NCBI RefSeq assembly: GCF_001741865.1
Contig: NZ_CP017147.1
Span: forward strand, 1,727,001 to 1,791,000
Source: Bosea vaviloviae
Lineage (GTDB): Bacteria; Pseudomonadota; Alphaproteobacteria; Rhizobiales; Beijerinckiaceae
Length of the DNA stretch: 64,000 bases
Direction of reading: 5' to 3'
This document shows, one piece after another, positions 26,284 to 35,362 of the stretch; position 1 is the stretch's first letter, and every line of letters begins with the position of its first letter. Below the pieces are notes generated by a model that saw only the letters and a list, made by a program, of their open reading frames with translations, searched no databases and was not told the DNA's origin. A program made the position numbers and the translations under genes.

Positions 26284-27012
26284 CTAAAGTTGGATCTCGC
26301 CGCGCAGATGCGCCTCGACCACCGTGCGCGTGCGGCCCCGGGCGCCGAGCTTGCGGGCAGCGTTCTGGTAATGCGCCTCGACGGTTCCGGCGCGGATATT
26401 GAGCACCTCCGCGACGCCCTCGGTCGATTTGCCGACAGCCATCCAGGTCAGGACCTCGCGCTCCCGCACGGTGAGGCAATGGCCCTGGGTGCCGTGCATG
26501 GCGGCCTCGGCCTTGGCATGGGCATAGAGCGACATCAGGTGGATGGCGGAGCGGGACTGCCGCGACAGGTCGGGCCTGTCGCCGGCCATGGTGACGACGG
26601 CCTTGAAGCCGTCCTCATTGTGGATCGGCACGCAGAAGCCGTGGATCATCTTGAAGTCGCTGGCGCGCCGCATGATCTCCTGCTGGCGCGCGCTGGCGAC
26701 CTCCTGGCGATAGACCTCGTCCCAGACGAACGGGTTCGTCGTGGTCTTGCAATGCGCCGCGATCGGGTCGTCATCGGCATAGTTCTGCCGGACATAGAGC
26801 TCGAACCAGCCGTCGGGCCAGCCATTCAACAGCACGAGCGGGGCGATCCTGTCGCCGGTCTCCGGCAGGCCGGTGATCAGGAAGGCGTGGAAGCCGAAGC
26901 TGGCGAGCTTGTCGCGCAGTGAGGAGATGATCGTCTGCGGGTCGTTGAGACGCGTCAGCACATCGATGAAATCGAGCGCGTCTCGTCCGGTGTCGAAGTG
27001 TTGTCCCGACAT
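26284..27012 (-). CDS. LuxR-type quorum-sensing transcriptional regulator
   Basis: A 242-residue regulator with an N-terminal autoinducer-binding domain (about 15-160) and a C-terminal GerE-type helix-turn-helix (LTVREREVLTWMAVGKSTEGVAEVL, then TVEAHYQNAARKLGA). The signal-pocket pattern W...Y...D-P...W is present in GWPDGWFELYVRQNYADDDP and FVWDEV. It presumably binds the signal made by the LuxI protein next door and the box at 26241. ATG 27012 was chosen because a TATAAT hexamer overlaps the alternative ATG at 27033. Confidence 0.92.
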   Translation of the reverse strand: MSGQHFDTGRDALDFIDVLTRLNDPQTIISSLRDKLASFGFHAFLITGLPETGDRIAPLVLLNGWPDGWFELYVRQNYADDDPIAAHCKTTTNPFVWDEVYRQEVASARQQEIMRRASDFKMIHGFCVPIHNEDGFKAVVTMAGDRPDLSRQSRSAIHLMSLYAHAKAEAAMHGTQGHCLTVREREVLTWMAVGKSTEGVAEVLNIRAGTVEAHYQNAARKLGARGRTRTVVEAHLRGEIQL

Positions 27013-27031
27013 GACGGTCCCCAATGGCCGC

Positions 27032-27037
27032 ATTATA
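27032..27037 (-). promoter_or_regulatory. Possible -10 hexamer of luxR
   Basis: Minus-strand TATAAT in GGTTATAATGCGG, 20 bases before the chosen luxR start. No good -35 element sits at 17 bases, so activation may be needed. It makes translation from ATG 27033 unlikely. Confidence 0.35.
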
Positions 27038-27231
27038 ACCGTATTGTTGCAGCGCGTCTCGGGGAGTCAATGCCTTCAGCAAGACCGAGCCTTTAGGCGG
27101 GGCCGGCTCTGCGCGTAAGGCACGGAGGCGCGCCGCACGGCCATCTTCTCCTGCCATCTCCTGTCAGCTATGCGGCCTGCCATGCGCCTTGCCCTCTCGC
27201 GCTTGGGAGGCTTCCGTCCCATATTGCCGCC

Positions 27232-29910
27232 ATGTCCAAAACTTCCGCCCCTGACGCCAAAACTTCCGCCCCTGACGCCAAGACGAAGCCCGCGAAGAAG
27301 CCGGCCAGCGCGCGCACGCCTAATTCCAAGGCCTCGCGCCAGGAATTGAAGCCGCTGGAAGGCTATCTCGCCGATCTGCTCAACCCGGCGATCAACCGCG
27401 GCAATGCGGTCCCGGGCGGCGCCGCCGGCTTCAGCGACCAACCGCAGGCCGGTTACGAGCCCGAGGCCCGGCCCGGCGACGGCGCTCCCAAGCGCAAGAT
27501 CGGCAAGAAGGCCGATTCCGCCTTTGACGGCGTCGAGGGCGAGACCGCCGCGAGCCTGACGGCGCAGTCGCTGCAGACGCTGCTGGAGACCGGCAGCCCC
27601 TTCATCGATCCCGGCAAGGCCTGGACGCCGCATCGCCCGCCGCGCCCCGATAAATCCGAAGGCGGCATCCGCTTCCGGATGAATTCGGAATACGAGCCCG
27701 CCGGCGACCAGCCGACCGCGATCGCCGATCTCGTCGACGGCATCTCGCGCCAGGAGCGCGACCAGGTGCTCCTGGGCGTCACCGGCTCCGGCAAGACCTT
27801 CACCATGGCGCAAGTCATCGAGAAGACGCAGCGTCCCGCGCTGGTCCTGGCGCCGAACAAGACGCTGGCCGCGCAGCTCTATGGCGAGTTCAAGAGCTTC
27901 TTCCCCGACAACGCGGTCGAGTATTTCGTCTCCTATTACGACTACTACCAGCCCGAGGCCTATGTGCCGCGCTCGGACACCTTCATCGAGAAGGAAAGCT
28001 CGATCAACGAGCAGATCGACCGCATGCGCCACTCCGCCACGCGCTCGCTCTTGGAGCGCGACGACGTCATCATCGTCGCCTCGGTCTCGTGCATCTACGG
28101 TATCGGTTCGGTCGAGACCTATACGGCGATGACCTTCGGCATCAAGCTGGGCGAGAAGATCGAGCAGCGCCAGCTCATCGCCGATCTCGTCGCCCTGCAA
28201 TACAAGCGCACCCTTGGCGATTTCGTCCGCGGCTCCTTCCGCGTGCGCGGCGATGTCATCGAACTCTTTCCGGCCCACTATGAGGACCGCGCCTGGCGCA
28301 TCGGCCTGTTCGGCGACGAGGTCGAGCAGATCTCGGAGTTCGACCCGCTGACCGGCCAGAAGACCGCCGACCTCGAATTCGTCAAGGTCTACGGCAATTC
28401 GCACTACACCACGCCGCGCCCGACGCTGACTCAGGCCGTGAAGTCGATCAAGGAGGAGCTGCGGGGCCGCCTCGACGAGCTCAACAAGATGGGCCGCTAT
28501 CTCGAGGCGCAGCGGCTCGACCAGCGCTGCACCTTCGACATCGAGATGATCGAGGCCACCGGCTCCTGCAACGGCATCGAGAATTATTCGCGCTATCTCA
28601 CCGGCCGCAAGCCGGGCGAGCCGCCGCCGACCCTGTTCGAATACCTGCCCGACAATGCGCTGGTCTTCACCGATGAGAGCCATGTCACCGTGCCGCAGAT
28701 CGGCGGCATGTATCGCGGCGACTTTCGGCGCAAGGCGACTTTGGCGGAATACGGCTTCCGCCTGCCCTCCTGCATGGATAACCGGCCGCTGCGTTTCGAG
28801 GAATGGGACGCGATGCGCCCGCAATCGGTGCATGTCTCGGCCACGCCGGGCAGCTGGGAGATGGACCGCACCGGCGGCGTCTTCACCGAGCAGGTCATCC
28901 GCCCGACCGGCCTGATCGACCCGCCGGTCGAGATCCGCCCGGCAAAACATCAGGTCGCCGACCTCCTGGACGAGATCAAGGAGGTCTCGGCCAAGGGCTA
29001 CCGCACCCTGGTCACCGTGCTGACCAAGCGCATGGCGGAGGACCTGACCGAGTATCTCCACGAGAACGGCGTGCGTGTTCGCTACATGCACTCCGACATC
29101 GACACGATCGAGCGCATCGAGATTCTTCGCGATCTCCGCCTTGGAGCGTTTGATGTTCTCGTCGGCATCAACCTGCTGCGCGAGGGCCTCGACATTCCCG
29201 AATGCGGTTTCGTCGCCATTCTCGACGCCGACAAGGAGGGTTTCCTGCGCTCCGAGACCTCGTTGATCCAGACCATCGGCCGCGCCGCCCGCAATGTCGA
29301 CGGCCGCGTCATCCTCTACGCAGACCACATCACCGGCTCGATGGAGCGGGCGATGGCCGAGACCTCGCGCCGCCGCGAGAAGCAGGAGGCCTACAACGCC
29401 GCCCACGGCATCACGCCGCAATCGATCAAGCGCGCCATCGGCGACATCCTGGGCTCGGTCTATGAGCGCGACCATGTCACGGTCGATGCCGGCATGGGCA
29501 CGCCGGTCGCCGGCCACAACTTCAAGGCGGCCCTGGCCGATCTCGAAAAGCGCATGCGCGAAGCCGCCGCCGACCTCGAATTCGAGACCGCCGCGCGCCT
29601 GCGCGACGAGATCAAGCGCCTCCAGGCGACCGAGCTCGCCATCTCCGACGACCCGCTCGCCCGCCAGGGCGACGTCGAGGCCTCAGCCGGCAAATACAAG
29701 GGCGAGCGCAGCTACGGTGCCAACGCCAACCTGCCGACCCGGGCGCGCAAGCCGACCGATGCGGATATGGGGCCGCATAACTGGGGCGGCGGAGAAGCCA
29801 AGCCGGTCGCCCGCCCGAAGAAGCCGACGCTCGACGAGATGGGCCCAAGGCCGGATTCGCGGCCGCTGGGGGCGGGAGAGGGGAGGGGGAAGCGGCGGGG
29901 GAGGCGGTGA
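27232..29910 (+). CDS. uvrB: Excinuclease ABC subunit B (UvrB)
   Basis: An 892-residue DNA-repair helicase-like subunit that verifies damage with UvrA and hands it to UvrC. The P-loop [12 protein letters not shown] is near 183-194, the damage-verifying beta-hairpin [12 protein letters not shown] near 234, [18 protein letters not shown] near 480 and the helicase motif QTIGRAARN near 683. The UVR coiled-coil [29 protein letters not shown] is near 768. The body starts only near residue 143. The first 142 residues are a Lys/Ala/Pro-rich extension beginning with a duplicated TSAPDAK unit. A charged tail of about 90 residues follows the UVR motif. Confidence 0.97.
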   Translation: MSKTSAPDAKTSAPDAKTKPAKKPASARTPNSKASRQELKPLEGYLADLLNPAINRGNAVPGGAAGFSDQPQAGYEPEARPGDGAPKRKIGKKADSAFDGVEGETAASLTAQSLQTLLETGSPFIDPGKAWTPHRPPRPDKSEGGIRFRMNSEYEPAGDQPTAIADLVDGISRQERDQVLLGVTGSGKTFTMAQVIEKTQRPALVLAPNKTLAAQLYGEFKSFFPDNAVEYFVSYYDYYQPEAYVPRSDTFIEKESSINEQIDRMRHSATRSLLERDDVIIVASVSCIYGIGSVETYTAMTFGIKLGEKIEQRQLIADLVALQYKRTLGDFVRGSFRVRGDVIELFPAHYEDRAWRIGLFGDEVEQISEFDPLTGQKTADLEFVKVYGNSHYTTPRPTLTQAVKSIKEELRGRLDELNKMGRYLEAQRLDQRCTFDIEMIEATGSCNGIENYSRYLTGRKPGEPPPTLFEYLPDNALVFTDESHVTVPQIGGMYRGDFRRKATLAEYGFRLPSCMDNRPLRFEEWDAMRPQSVHVSATPGSWEMDRTGGVFTEQVIRPTGLIDPPVEIRPAKHQVADLLDEIKEVSAKGYRTLVTVLTKRMAEDLTEYLHENGVRVRYMHSDIDTIERIEILRDLRLGAFDVLVGINLLREGLDIPECGFVAILDADKEGFLRSETSLIQTIGRAARNVDGRVILYADHITGSMERAMAETSRRREKQEAYNAAHGITPQSIKRAIGDILGSVYERDHVTVDAGMGTPVAGHNFKAALADLEKRMREAAADLEFETAARLRDEIKRLQATELAISDDPLARQGDVEASAGKYKGERSYGANANLPTRARKPTDADMGPHNWGGGEAKPVARPKKPTLDEMGPRPDSRPLGAGEGRGKRRGRR

Positions 29911-29916
29911 ATGAGG

Positions 29917-30576
29917 TTAATTATTCGATGTAGTCTCGACAATGGCATCAACAAAAAAATTGAAACTTGGTGATATATTTCTATTTTTTTCAACTAATGG
30001 AGCTATATTGTCGGCCCAAACTGATTTCATCCTGCCTATTTCAACAAAATTTGTTTTTTTGAGAGCCTTTGCGCCGCCGGGATATACGACATCAGCGAGT
30101 TTCTCCCAAGTTCCACATATTGAGTCTTGTACATAGGTCGCAAGGATTGCCTTGTTGGCTTTGGGGTAAGCGGATAAAAGCGCTCGTTGGTCGCCCAATA
30201 ACCACGCTTCACCTTCTTCAATGGCAAGGCAAATTTTGTATTTTGGGACGGGATGGCATACGTTAATTGAATTATTTATTTCCTTCAGAAAATCAACCAT
30301 TACGCGATCGTCTAGATCGCAAACGATAAAAACAAATCGAACATAGTCATCAGAATCATCTTTAAAGGACGTTGCGTATCCTTGCATAAGACGTGGTAGC
30401 TGATCTAGTAATATCCGCTTGCTCGCATCAGAACTGGGCTTCAACCCTTTGGGAATTCGACCGATTCCTTTATAGGCGATGACCCTGTAACTAAAATCTC
30501 CGGCGAGATTTGGCAGAATCGCATCCAACGCCCTTTTGCCGGATATGTCTTCGACTAGAAATTCGATGTGAAGCAT
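29917..30576 (-). CDS. DUF4276/TOPRIM-like protein of a two-gene ATPase module
   Basis: A 219-residue protein opening MLHIEFLVEDISGKRALD, the typical DUF4276 start (IEFLVEExS). An acidic Glu (residue 9), DLDD (87-90, after the strand FVFIVC) and IEEGEAWLLGD (119-129) form the TOPRIM-like set of acidic residues that would hold a metal for nuclease or related chemistry. ATG 30576 is preferred, and a TTG at 30582 overlaps the ATPase stop. The gene is AT-rich, unlike its surroundings, and is the second gene of a two-gene unit. It ends six bases from the convergent uvrB stop. Confidence 0.85.
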   Translation of the reverse strand: MLHIEFLVEDISGKRALDAILPNLAGDFSYRVIAYKGIGRIPKGLKPSSDASKRILLDQLPRLMQGYATSFKDDSDDYVRFVFIVCDLDDRVMVDFLKEINNSINVCHPVPKYKICLAIEEGEAWLLGDQRALLSAYPKANKAILATYVQDSICGTWEKLADVVYPGGAKALKKTNFVEIGRMKSVWADNIAPLVEKNRNISPSFNFFVDAIVETTSNN

Positions 30577-30578
30577 GT

Positions 30579-31856
30579 TCAATCCAGATAATCGCTATAC
30601 CATAGCCCGCCCAATGGGAGGCCTTCAGCCACCATGTTACTAACGATATCTATGTCGCTGGCTCGCCTGACCGAAGATAGTCCGTCTTCTCCCTTCTCCA
30701 TTACCCAGACTTCGTTCGGCGCGAGCGCATCAACAAAATACGGCTGGTGCGTTGTTACAAATATCTGCGAGGTATCTTTCTTTCCAGTCGCGTGGGTACG
30801 AAATTCAACCGCCAGAGATTCAAGCAATTTATGGTATAATCCATTTTCTGGCTCTTCAATGCATAAAAACGGAGGGGGCTCTGGGTCTTCTAAGAGTAAA
30901 AGATAAGCAAATATCTTGAGTGTACCATCGGACATTTGTTGAGCGAAGAACGGGTCATCGAAGCCTTTGTCATTAAATCTGAGGAGAAGGCGGCCATCTT
31001 CAGTTCTGTGGGTGTCTATCTTTTCGATGGCTGGTATTTTTTTGGATATACGAGATAGTATCTCCCTAAAGCGTCGAGGATGCTCTCGCTCTAGAAACTG
31101 GACCACGTTGCCCAAATTGTCGCCGTGTACATTCAGGTGCCGCTGGGGGCCCGCCATTGGCAGGCCCCGCGCGGCATCGGGAGTAAAATAGCTGAGATGC
31201 CAACCCTCGATAAACCGCCGAAATGCCGCGATTCTCGGGTGCTGCTTTAGTGAACCTAATGTGGATATGCCAAGGCGTCGCGAATCGTCGAGTTCAACCA
31301 GTTCAGTTTCAGTAGTTTCTTCCCCAGAATTGCGAGACACGATGTTCAGCACGTCATCGAACGAGAGATTATTCTCTTCTTCTTTCAGCCCGACCTCCTC
31401 TCCCTTCCAAGCAACTCCACGGCCCGAGTTCAGGATCAGAAATGAGAACGGCCACCCATTTGATTGCCCTCTGCGTCGCTGTCTCAAGCGCTCGCTCATA
31501 ACATAGGGTCGCCCGCCAGAGTCGGTATCTATGGATATTTCATAAGTTATCGGTCGAGATTGAAGGTCTTCTTTGTAGTAAATGTCAAATTGTATTGGTT
31601 CTATTGCGCCTTGCGTACGAATTCGATCAAATCCACCGCGGCCGTGCTGATCACATGCTTCTTCAACACCAAGTCTCAAGCAATCAGACAGGAATCCGAA
31701 TGCATCGAAAAGCGTGCTCTTGCCTACCCCATTCTTCCCTATTACAGCAGTAAGGGGCGTAAGTGGGTCTTGATCGCGCAAATTCCACAGTCGACCTAGC
31801 GTGACATCTTTAAGTGCACGATAGTTGCGAACGCGAAAGCCTTCGATGCGGGCCAC
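30579..31856 (-). CDS. AAA family ATPase (OLD/RecF-like ABC type) of a two-gene module
   Basis: A 425-residue ATPase. It starts RIEGFRVRNYRALKDVTL, the usual opening of AAA_15/AAA_21 and OLD-type ATPases. Walker A GKNGVGKS is at 40-47, the signature MSDGTLK at about 308-314, Walker B FLCIEEPENG at 330-339 and the switch His in TTHQPYF near 370. The start is GTG with GAGG seven bases before it. The downstream DUF4276-like gene overlaps its stop. ATPase plus TOPRIM-type partner is the design of several phage-defence systems (PARIS, Gabija, OLD), so a role in defence is inferred. Low GC points to horizontal gain. Confidence 0.88.
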   Translation of the reverse strand: MARIEGFRVRNYRALKDVTLGRLWNLRDQDPLTPLTAVIGKNGVGKSTLFDAFGFLSDCLRLGVEEACDQHGRGGFDRIRTQGAIEPIQFDIYYKEDLQSRPITYEISIDTDSGGRPYVMSERLRQRRRGQSNGWPFSFLILNSGRGVAWKGEEVGLKEEENNLSFDDVLNIVSRNSGEETTETELVELDDSRRLGISTLGSLKQHPRIAAFRRFIEGWHLSYFTPDAARGLPMAGPQRHLNVHGDNLGNVVQFLEREHPRRFREILSRISKKIPAIEKIDTHRTEDGRLLLRFNDKGFDDPFFAQQMSDGTLKIFAYLLLLEDPEPPPFLCIEEPENGLYHKLLESLAVEFRTHATGKKDTSQIFVTTHQPYFVDALAPNEVWVMEKGEDGLSSVRRASDIDIVSNMVAEGLPLGGLWYSDYLD

Positions 31857-31923
31857 AGTTTTACCTCAAAGCGATTAATTCTAAATCTCGATACCTACCA
31901 TATCAATTTTGGCTGCGCTGCCA

Positions 31924-32019
31924 ATGGCGAGCAATACGAAGATCGCTTCAAGGCACTTTCTGCTCGATGCGCGCGAGGCGCTGGACCTTCCTACCACAAT
32001 GCGGCGGTTGTCGCCGTGC
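31924..32019 (+). other. Possible transposase N-terminal remnant
   Basis: An open stretch reads ...IASRHFLLDAREALDLPTTMRRLS..., which recalls the N-terminus of IS1595-type transposases (SxHFLLSAKARTLSLxxVxRMS). It breaks off into unrelated repeat sequence. It could be a chance match. If real, it marks the border of the AT-rich island. Confidence 0.25.
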
Positions 32020-32055
32020 TCGTCACCTTTCGGGTTCGGCTATATTCGGCAGGAA

Positions 32056-32400
32056 AGGCGCGGGGAACCCTTCTCCTGTAAGGAGAAGGGCAGGGATGAG
32101 GTGTTGGCCCCTGGACCAGTAACGCGCAAAGCCAACCGCGTGCGGCGGTGAGGGCTCGTCCCTTCCGGATAACGGCCTACACCTCACCCTGCCCTCTCCT
32201 TACAGGAGAGGGTTCTCTGTCGAGGCTCCGCCACACTCCAATATAGGCGCGGGGAACCCTTCTCCCGGGTGCGAGAAGGGCAGGGATGAGGGCCCGCCGC
32301 TGATGATTGAGGCGTGCCGGAGCCGTCGCATCTTCTACTGAGACGGCACACCCTCATCCGCCCCTGCCGGGGCACCTTCTCCCATCCGGGAGAAGGAAGA
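32056..32400. repeat. Two tandem palindromic repeats (family C) next to the AT-rich island
   Basis: CGGGGAACCCTTCTCC occurs at 32059 and 32250. Each copy is followed by GAAGGGCAGGGATGAGG and later by an inverted counterpart (CTCACCCTGCCCTCTCC near 32172 and CCTCATCCGCCCCTGCCGGGGCACC near 32350). Two REP-like elements thus stand side by side. No gene was recognised in 31857-32431 apart from the weak remnant at 31924. Confidence 0.7.
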
Positions 32401-32433
32401 TGGCGTCGCGGCTCCCGCACCATCCCCCAAAAA

Positions 32434-32466
32434 CGAAAAAAGGCCCGGCCTTGCGGCCGGGCCTTC
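32434..32466 (-). terminator. Rho-independent terminator of the small secreted-protein gene
   Basis: GGCCCGGCC-TTGC-GGCCGGGCC stem-loop with a run of six A on its left, read as six T on the minus strand, just after the stop at 32482. It is a textbook intrinsic terminator. Confidence 0.9.
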
Positions 32467-32481
32467 CATCAAAGCTGGAGC

Positions 32482-32769
32482 TCACCAGCGGTCGCGGTCG
32501 CGGCGGCCATGGGCCGGGGCCCAGGGCGGCGGGCCGCCACGGTGGCGGCCATAGCCGCGATCATAGCCGCGATCGTGATGGCGGTAGCCGCGCCGCGCCT
32601 GCATCTCCTGGGTCCGCTGAATCTCCCACATGCGATGCTCGCGGTTGTGCCTGGTATAGGTGACTTCGACCTTGTCGAGCGCGCTTGCGCCGGTGAAGGC
32701 CTCGCTCGCTGCCGCTGGTGTCGCGGCCGCTCCCAGCGCAATGGCCGCGGCGATCAGAAATTGACGCAT
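32482..32769 (-). CDS. Small secreted His/Arg/Gly-rich protein (95 aa)
   Basis: Not a family I can name. The signal peptide MRQFLIAAAIALGAAATPAAA is followed by a short helical part (LDKVEVTYTRHNREHRMWEIQRTQ) and a tail of RG/HR/DRGY repeats ending RRDRDRW. The basic, His-rich tail could bind metal or polyanions in the periplasm. The start has a GGGAGGAATTC site. It has its own terminator and so is probably monocistronic. Confidence 0.8.
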   Translation of the reverse strand: MRQFLIAAAIALGAAATPAAASEAFTGASALDKVEVTYTRHNREHRMWEIQRTQEMQARRGYRHHDRGYDRGYGRHRGGPPPWAPAHGRRDRDRW

Positions 32770-32868
32770 GAATTCCTCCCGGGTTTTCTCGATGCCGCAA
32801 TAGAGCAGGCCAAGTTGAAACAGATGCTGAACGAAAAGGTTCACTGCCGTTCATGTTGGGAGCGAGCC

Positions 32869-33255
32869 TTACGCCTCCGGCCCGCCCTCGATCTCGCTCG
32901 CCCAGGCCAGCGCCGCGTCGAACTCCGCCGGCTTGAAGCATTTCACCTCGACATGCGGAATGATCGGGTTGGCGATCGCCGCGAAGCTCTCGATCCAGCC
33001 CTTGTCGGTGACCACCGCCTCGCGCGGAAAGCGTTTCAATCGTCGCACCATGCTGAGCCCATAGCGCACATCTTTGAGCCCGGCCCGGAAGGTCATGTCC
33101 TCGAAGCCGGTCAGATCAGCCAGGATGCCGAGCTTTTCATGGCGGGACAGCCGGTCCTCAAGATCGGCGACGACGCCGTCGAGATCGGCCTCCGTCAGCG
33201 TGCCCGTCAGGCGATAAGCGGCGACATGGTCCGGCGCGGCGAGAATTTCGAACAT
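32869..33255 (-). CDS. STAS/SpoIIAA-like domain protein
   Basis: A 128-residue cytoplasmic protein. VAAYRLTGTLTEADLDGVVADLEDRLSRHEKLGILADLTGF and KDVRYGLSMVRRLKRFPREAVVTDKGWIESFAA match the SpoIIAA-like (PF11964-type) fold, which occurs as a single-domain protein of unknown role in many proteobacteria and resembles anti-sigma antagonists. ATG 33255 opens the domain. The longer frame upstream is basic and not conserved-looking. Confidence 0.85.
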   Translation of the reverse strand: MFEILAAPDHVAAYRLTGTLTEADLDGVVADLEDRLSRHEKLGILADLTGFEDMTFRAGLKDVRYGLSMVRRLKRFPREAVVTDKGWIESFAAIANPIIPHVEVKCFKPAEFDAALAWASEIEGGPEA

Positions 33256-33477
33256 GATGGCCTCCCCAAGAGAAAGGGAAACGCGCCGGCGCGCGAGAGG
33301 TTGCGTGGGGCAGGCAAAGGAAAGGGCGTCGCGGTTCCGGCAATATTCCGTGATCGACATCGGGCGGTGGAAAAAGAAAACAATAAGTCGAGATCTAAAT
33401 AAAAACGCCAAGTCCATGTCGAGGTGTGGCGTTCAGCTTTCCAATAAGAACATTTTTCTTCGTATCGTAGAATTAAT

Positions 33478-33502
33478 GGAACGAAATTATCGCCGAATTG
33501 TT
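33478..33502 (+). promoter_or_regulatory. Possible EcfG-type general stress promoter
   Basis: GGAAC (33478-33482), a 16-base spacer and TGTT (33499-33502) match the GGAAC-N16/17-CGTT pattern of the alphaproteobacterial general stress sigma factor with one mismatch. It lies 42 bases before the start of the small periplasmic protein gene. Confidence 0.45.
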
Positions 33503-33543
33503 CTTCCCGCTATGGGCCATTCGGTTCATCAGGGAGAAAAACA

Positions 33544-33837
33544 ATGTTCAAAACCACCCTTACGCTTGCTGCTCTCGGCTTCGCGCTCGCTCTGTCGCCG
33601 GTCCAGGCGCAGACTGCCGCGCCCGCAACACCTGCGGCGCCCGCGATGCCCGTGACCTGCACCCAGGCCGAGTTGACCAAGCTGGATACCGACGCCTCCA
33701 AGCTGACGGACGCGACCAAGAAGACCGCGGCCACGAAGGAAATGACCCTGGCCAAGGAGATGCTGGCCAAGAAGGACATGAAGGGCTGCACCACCCACAT
33801 GGACAACGCCATGAAGCTGATGCCCAGCAAGAGCTGA
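33544..33837 (+). CDS. Small periplasmic Lys/Ala/Thr-rich protein (97 aa)
   Basis: A 97-residue protein with a clear signal peptide (MFKTTLTLAALGFALALSPVQAQ) and a helical mature part with two Cys (VTCTQAEL and KGCTTHMDNAMKLMP) that may form a disulfide. Similar small helical proteins are common in Hyphomicrobiales, with unknown function. AGGGAGAAAAAC precedes the ATG. An EcfG-like promoter and a strong terminator make it a single-gene, probably stress-induced unit. Confidence 0.85.
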   Translation: MFKTTLTLAALGFALALSPVQAQTAAPATPAAPAMPVTCTQAELTKLDTDASKLTDATKKTAATKEMTLAKEMLAKKDMKGCTTHMDNAMKLMPSKS

Positions 33838-33882
33838 GCCCGAGGCGGGCCCTGCCAGCGGCTCGCCGGCACATATCCAGGA

Positions 33883-33915
33883 AGCGCCCCGCGATCGCTC
33901 GCGGGGCGCTTTTTT
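33883..33915 (+). terminator. Rho-independent terminator
   Basis: AGCGCCCCGCG (33883-33893) pairs with CGCGGGGCGCT (33900-33910), followed by TTTTTT. It ends the transcript of the small periplasmic protein gene. Confidence 0.9.
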
Positions 33916-33989
33916 CTGTGCTTCAGCATCGCCCTGCCGTCGTGGTCGGGCTTGACCCGGGTATCTCGGAAGAGGCGCGGGGATGACTT

Positions 33990-34125
33990 TCCCTTCTCCC
34001 CTCGGGGGAGAAGTGGCAGCGCATAGCGCTGACGGATGAGGGCAGTCTTGTTTCGGCTCGCTCCCTTCCCTCATCCGACCCGGCTCCGCCGGCCCACCTT
34101 CTCCCCCGAGGGGAGAAGGTGGCAG
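33990..34125. repeat. Palindromic REP-like element (family C) left of the IS
   Basis: CCCTTCTCCCCTCGGGGGAGAAG at 33991 and CTTCTCCCCCGAGGGGAGAAGG at 34099 are each self-complementary. Between them lie GACGGATGAGGG and CCCTCATCCG. The insertion sequence begins eight bases after this element. Confidence 0.75.
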
Positions 34126-34133
34126 CGTGTCCT

Positions 34134-35362
34134 GCCTGGATAGATTGGTGACAGACGAGCCCGGATAGAAGGGTGACAGTTTTTCCCTGGATAGTTGGGA
34201 GGGCTGGACCATGCCGTGGCGAGAGAGCTGTGCCATGGACGAACGGGTGCGTTTCATAGCCGACTGGCTGGCGGGCGACGTGTCGATGACCGAGCTTTGC
34301 GAGGTTTACGGGATCAGTCGCAAAGCTGGGTACAAGTGGCGGGCGCGCTATGAGGCTGAGGGCGCGTCGGGGCTTGCGAACCGGTCATCGGCGCCGCTTG
34401 CGCACGGGCTGGCGACGCCTGCGCCGTTGGTGGAGAAGATCCTGGACCTGCGACGGGCGCGGCCGAGCTGGGGTCCGCGCAAGATCGTGGCTAAGCTTGA
34501 GCAGCTGCATCCGGACTTGTCCTGGCCATCGCATTCGACGGCGCACGAGATCCTCAAGCGCCAGGGCCTGATATCGGGCCGCCGCCTCCGACGCCGTCCC
34601 CCGCCCCGGCTGGGCGCGCTGACCACACCCGAGCGGCCGAACCACGTCTGGGCTGTGGACCACAAGGGTTGGGTCACCCTGGGCGACGGCGAGCGCTGCG
34701 AGCCGCTGACCCTGGCCGACAGCTACAGCCGCTTCGTCCTGGCGGTCTCGGCGGGCGACGGCGTCCACACCGCCCAGGCCAAGCCGGTCATGCAACGCGC
34801 CTTCCAGGTCTATGGCCTGCCCGAGGTCATCCGTTCCGACAACGGCCCGCCCTTCGCCTCCACCAGCGCCTCCGGGCTCAGCGCCCTGTCGGCCTGGTGG
34901 ATCAAGCTGGGCATCCAGCCCGAGCGCACCCGGCCCGGTTCTCCTCAGGAAAATGGCCGCCTCGAACGCTTCCATCTCACCCTGCTGGAAGCCATGCGGC
35001 CCGCTTCACTCAACCGCGCCGCCCAGGCTCAGCGCCTGGAAGCCTTCCGACGCGACTACAACCACGAACGGCCCCATCAGGCCCTTGGCCAGAAGCCCCC
35101 CGCCAGCTTCTACAATCCTTCGCCCCGGTCCATGCCCGACAAACTTCCCCAACCCGACTACCCGTCCGATCGAACCATCCGCAGGGTGCGTAGCAACGGC
35201 GAGATCAAGATCGAGGGCCGCCTCGTACAGATCTGCTCCGCCCTCAAAGGTGAGCCCGTAGCCCTCGAAGCGACAGAGCACGGCTGGTGCGTCTGGTTCT
35301 ACAAACAACCCATCGGCCTCATCGACCACCAAGGCCAGAAACTGTCACCAATCTACCCAGGC
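34134..35362 (+). mobile_element. IS481-family insertion sequence
   Basis: About 1.2 kb, bounded by 21-base terminal inverted repeats that differ at one position: left 34134-34154 begins GCCTGGATAGATTGG, right 35342-35362 reads as its complement with GGGTAGATTGG. It holds a single intact transposase gene. No clear target duplication is visible, so the true ends may lie a few bases further out. Confidence 0.85.
34138..34201 (+). repeat. Three iterated motifs in the left end of the IS
   Basis: GGATAGATTGGTGACAG (34138), GGATAGAAGGGTGACAG (34163) and GGATAGTTGGGAG (34189) lie 25-26 bases apart, while the right end has only one copy. They probably bind the transposase and may let it control its own promoter. 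Confidence 0.75.

Noticed and set aside
27100..27231. LexA (SOS) box before uvrB
   Set aside because: No GTTC-N7-GTTC or GAAC-N7-GTTC arrangement was found in the upstream region.
27076..29517. 813-codon open frame antisense to uvrB
   Set aside because: UvrB on the plus strand is complete with every motif; the antisense frame has no family character.
29917..31856. Prophage remnant
   Set aside because: The base composition is foreign, but there is no integrase, structural or lysis gene; just two overlapping genes of a compact module.
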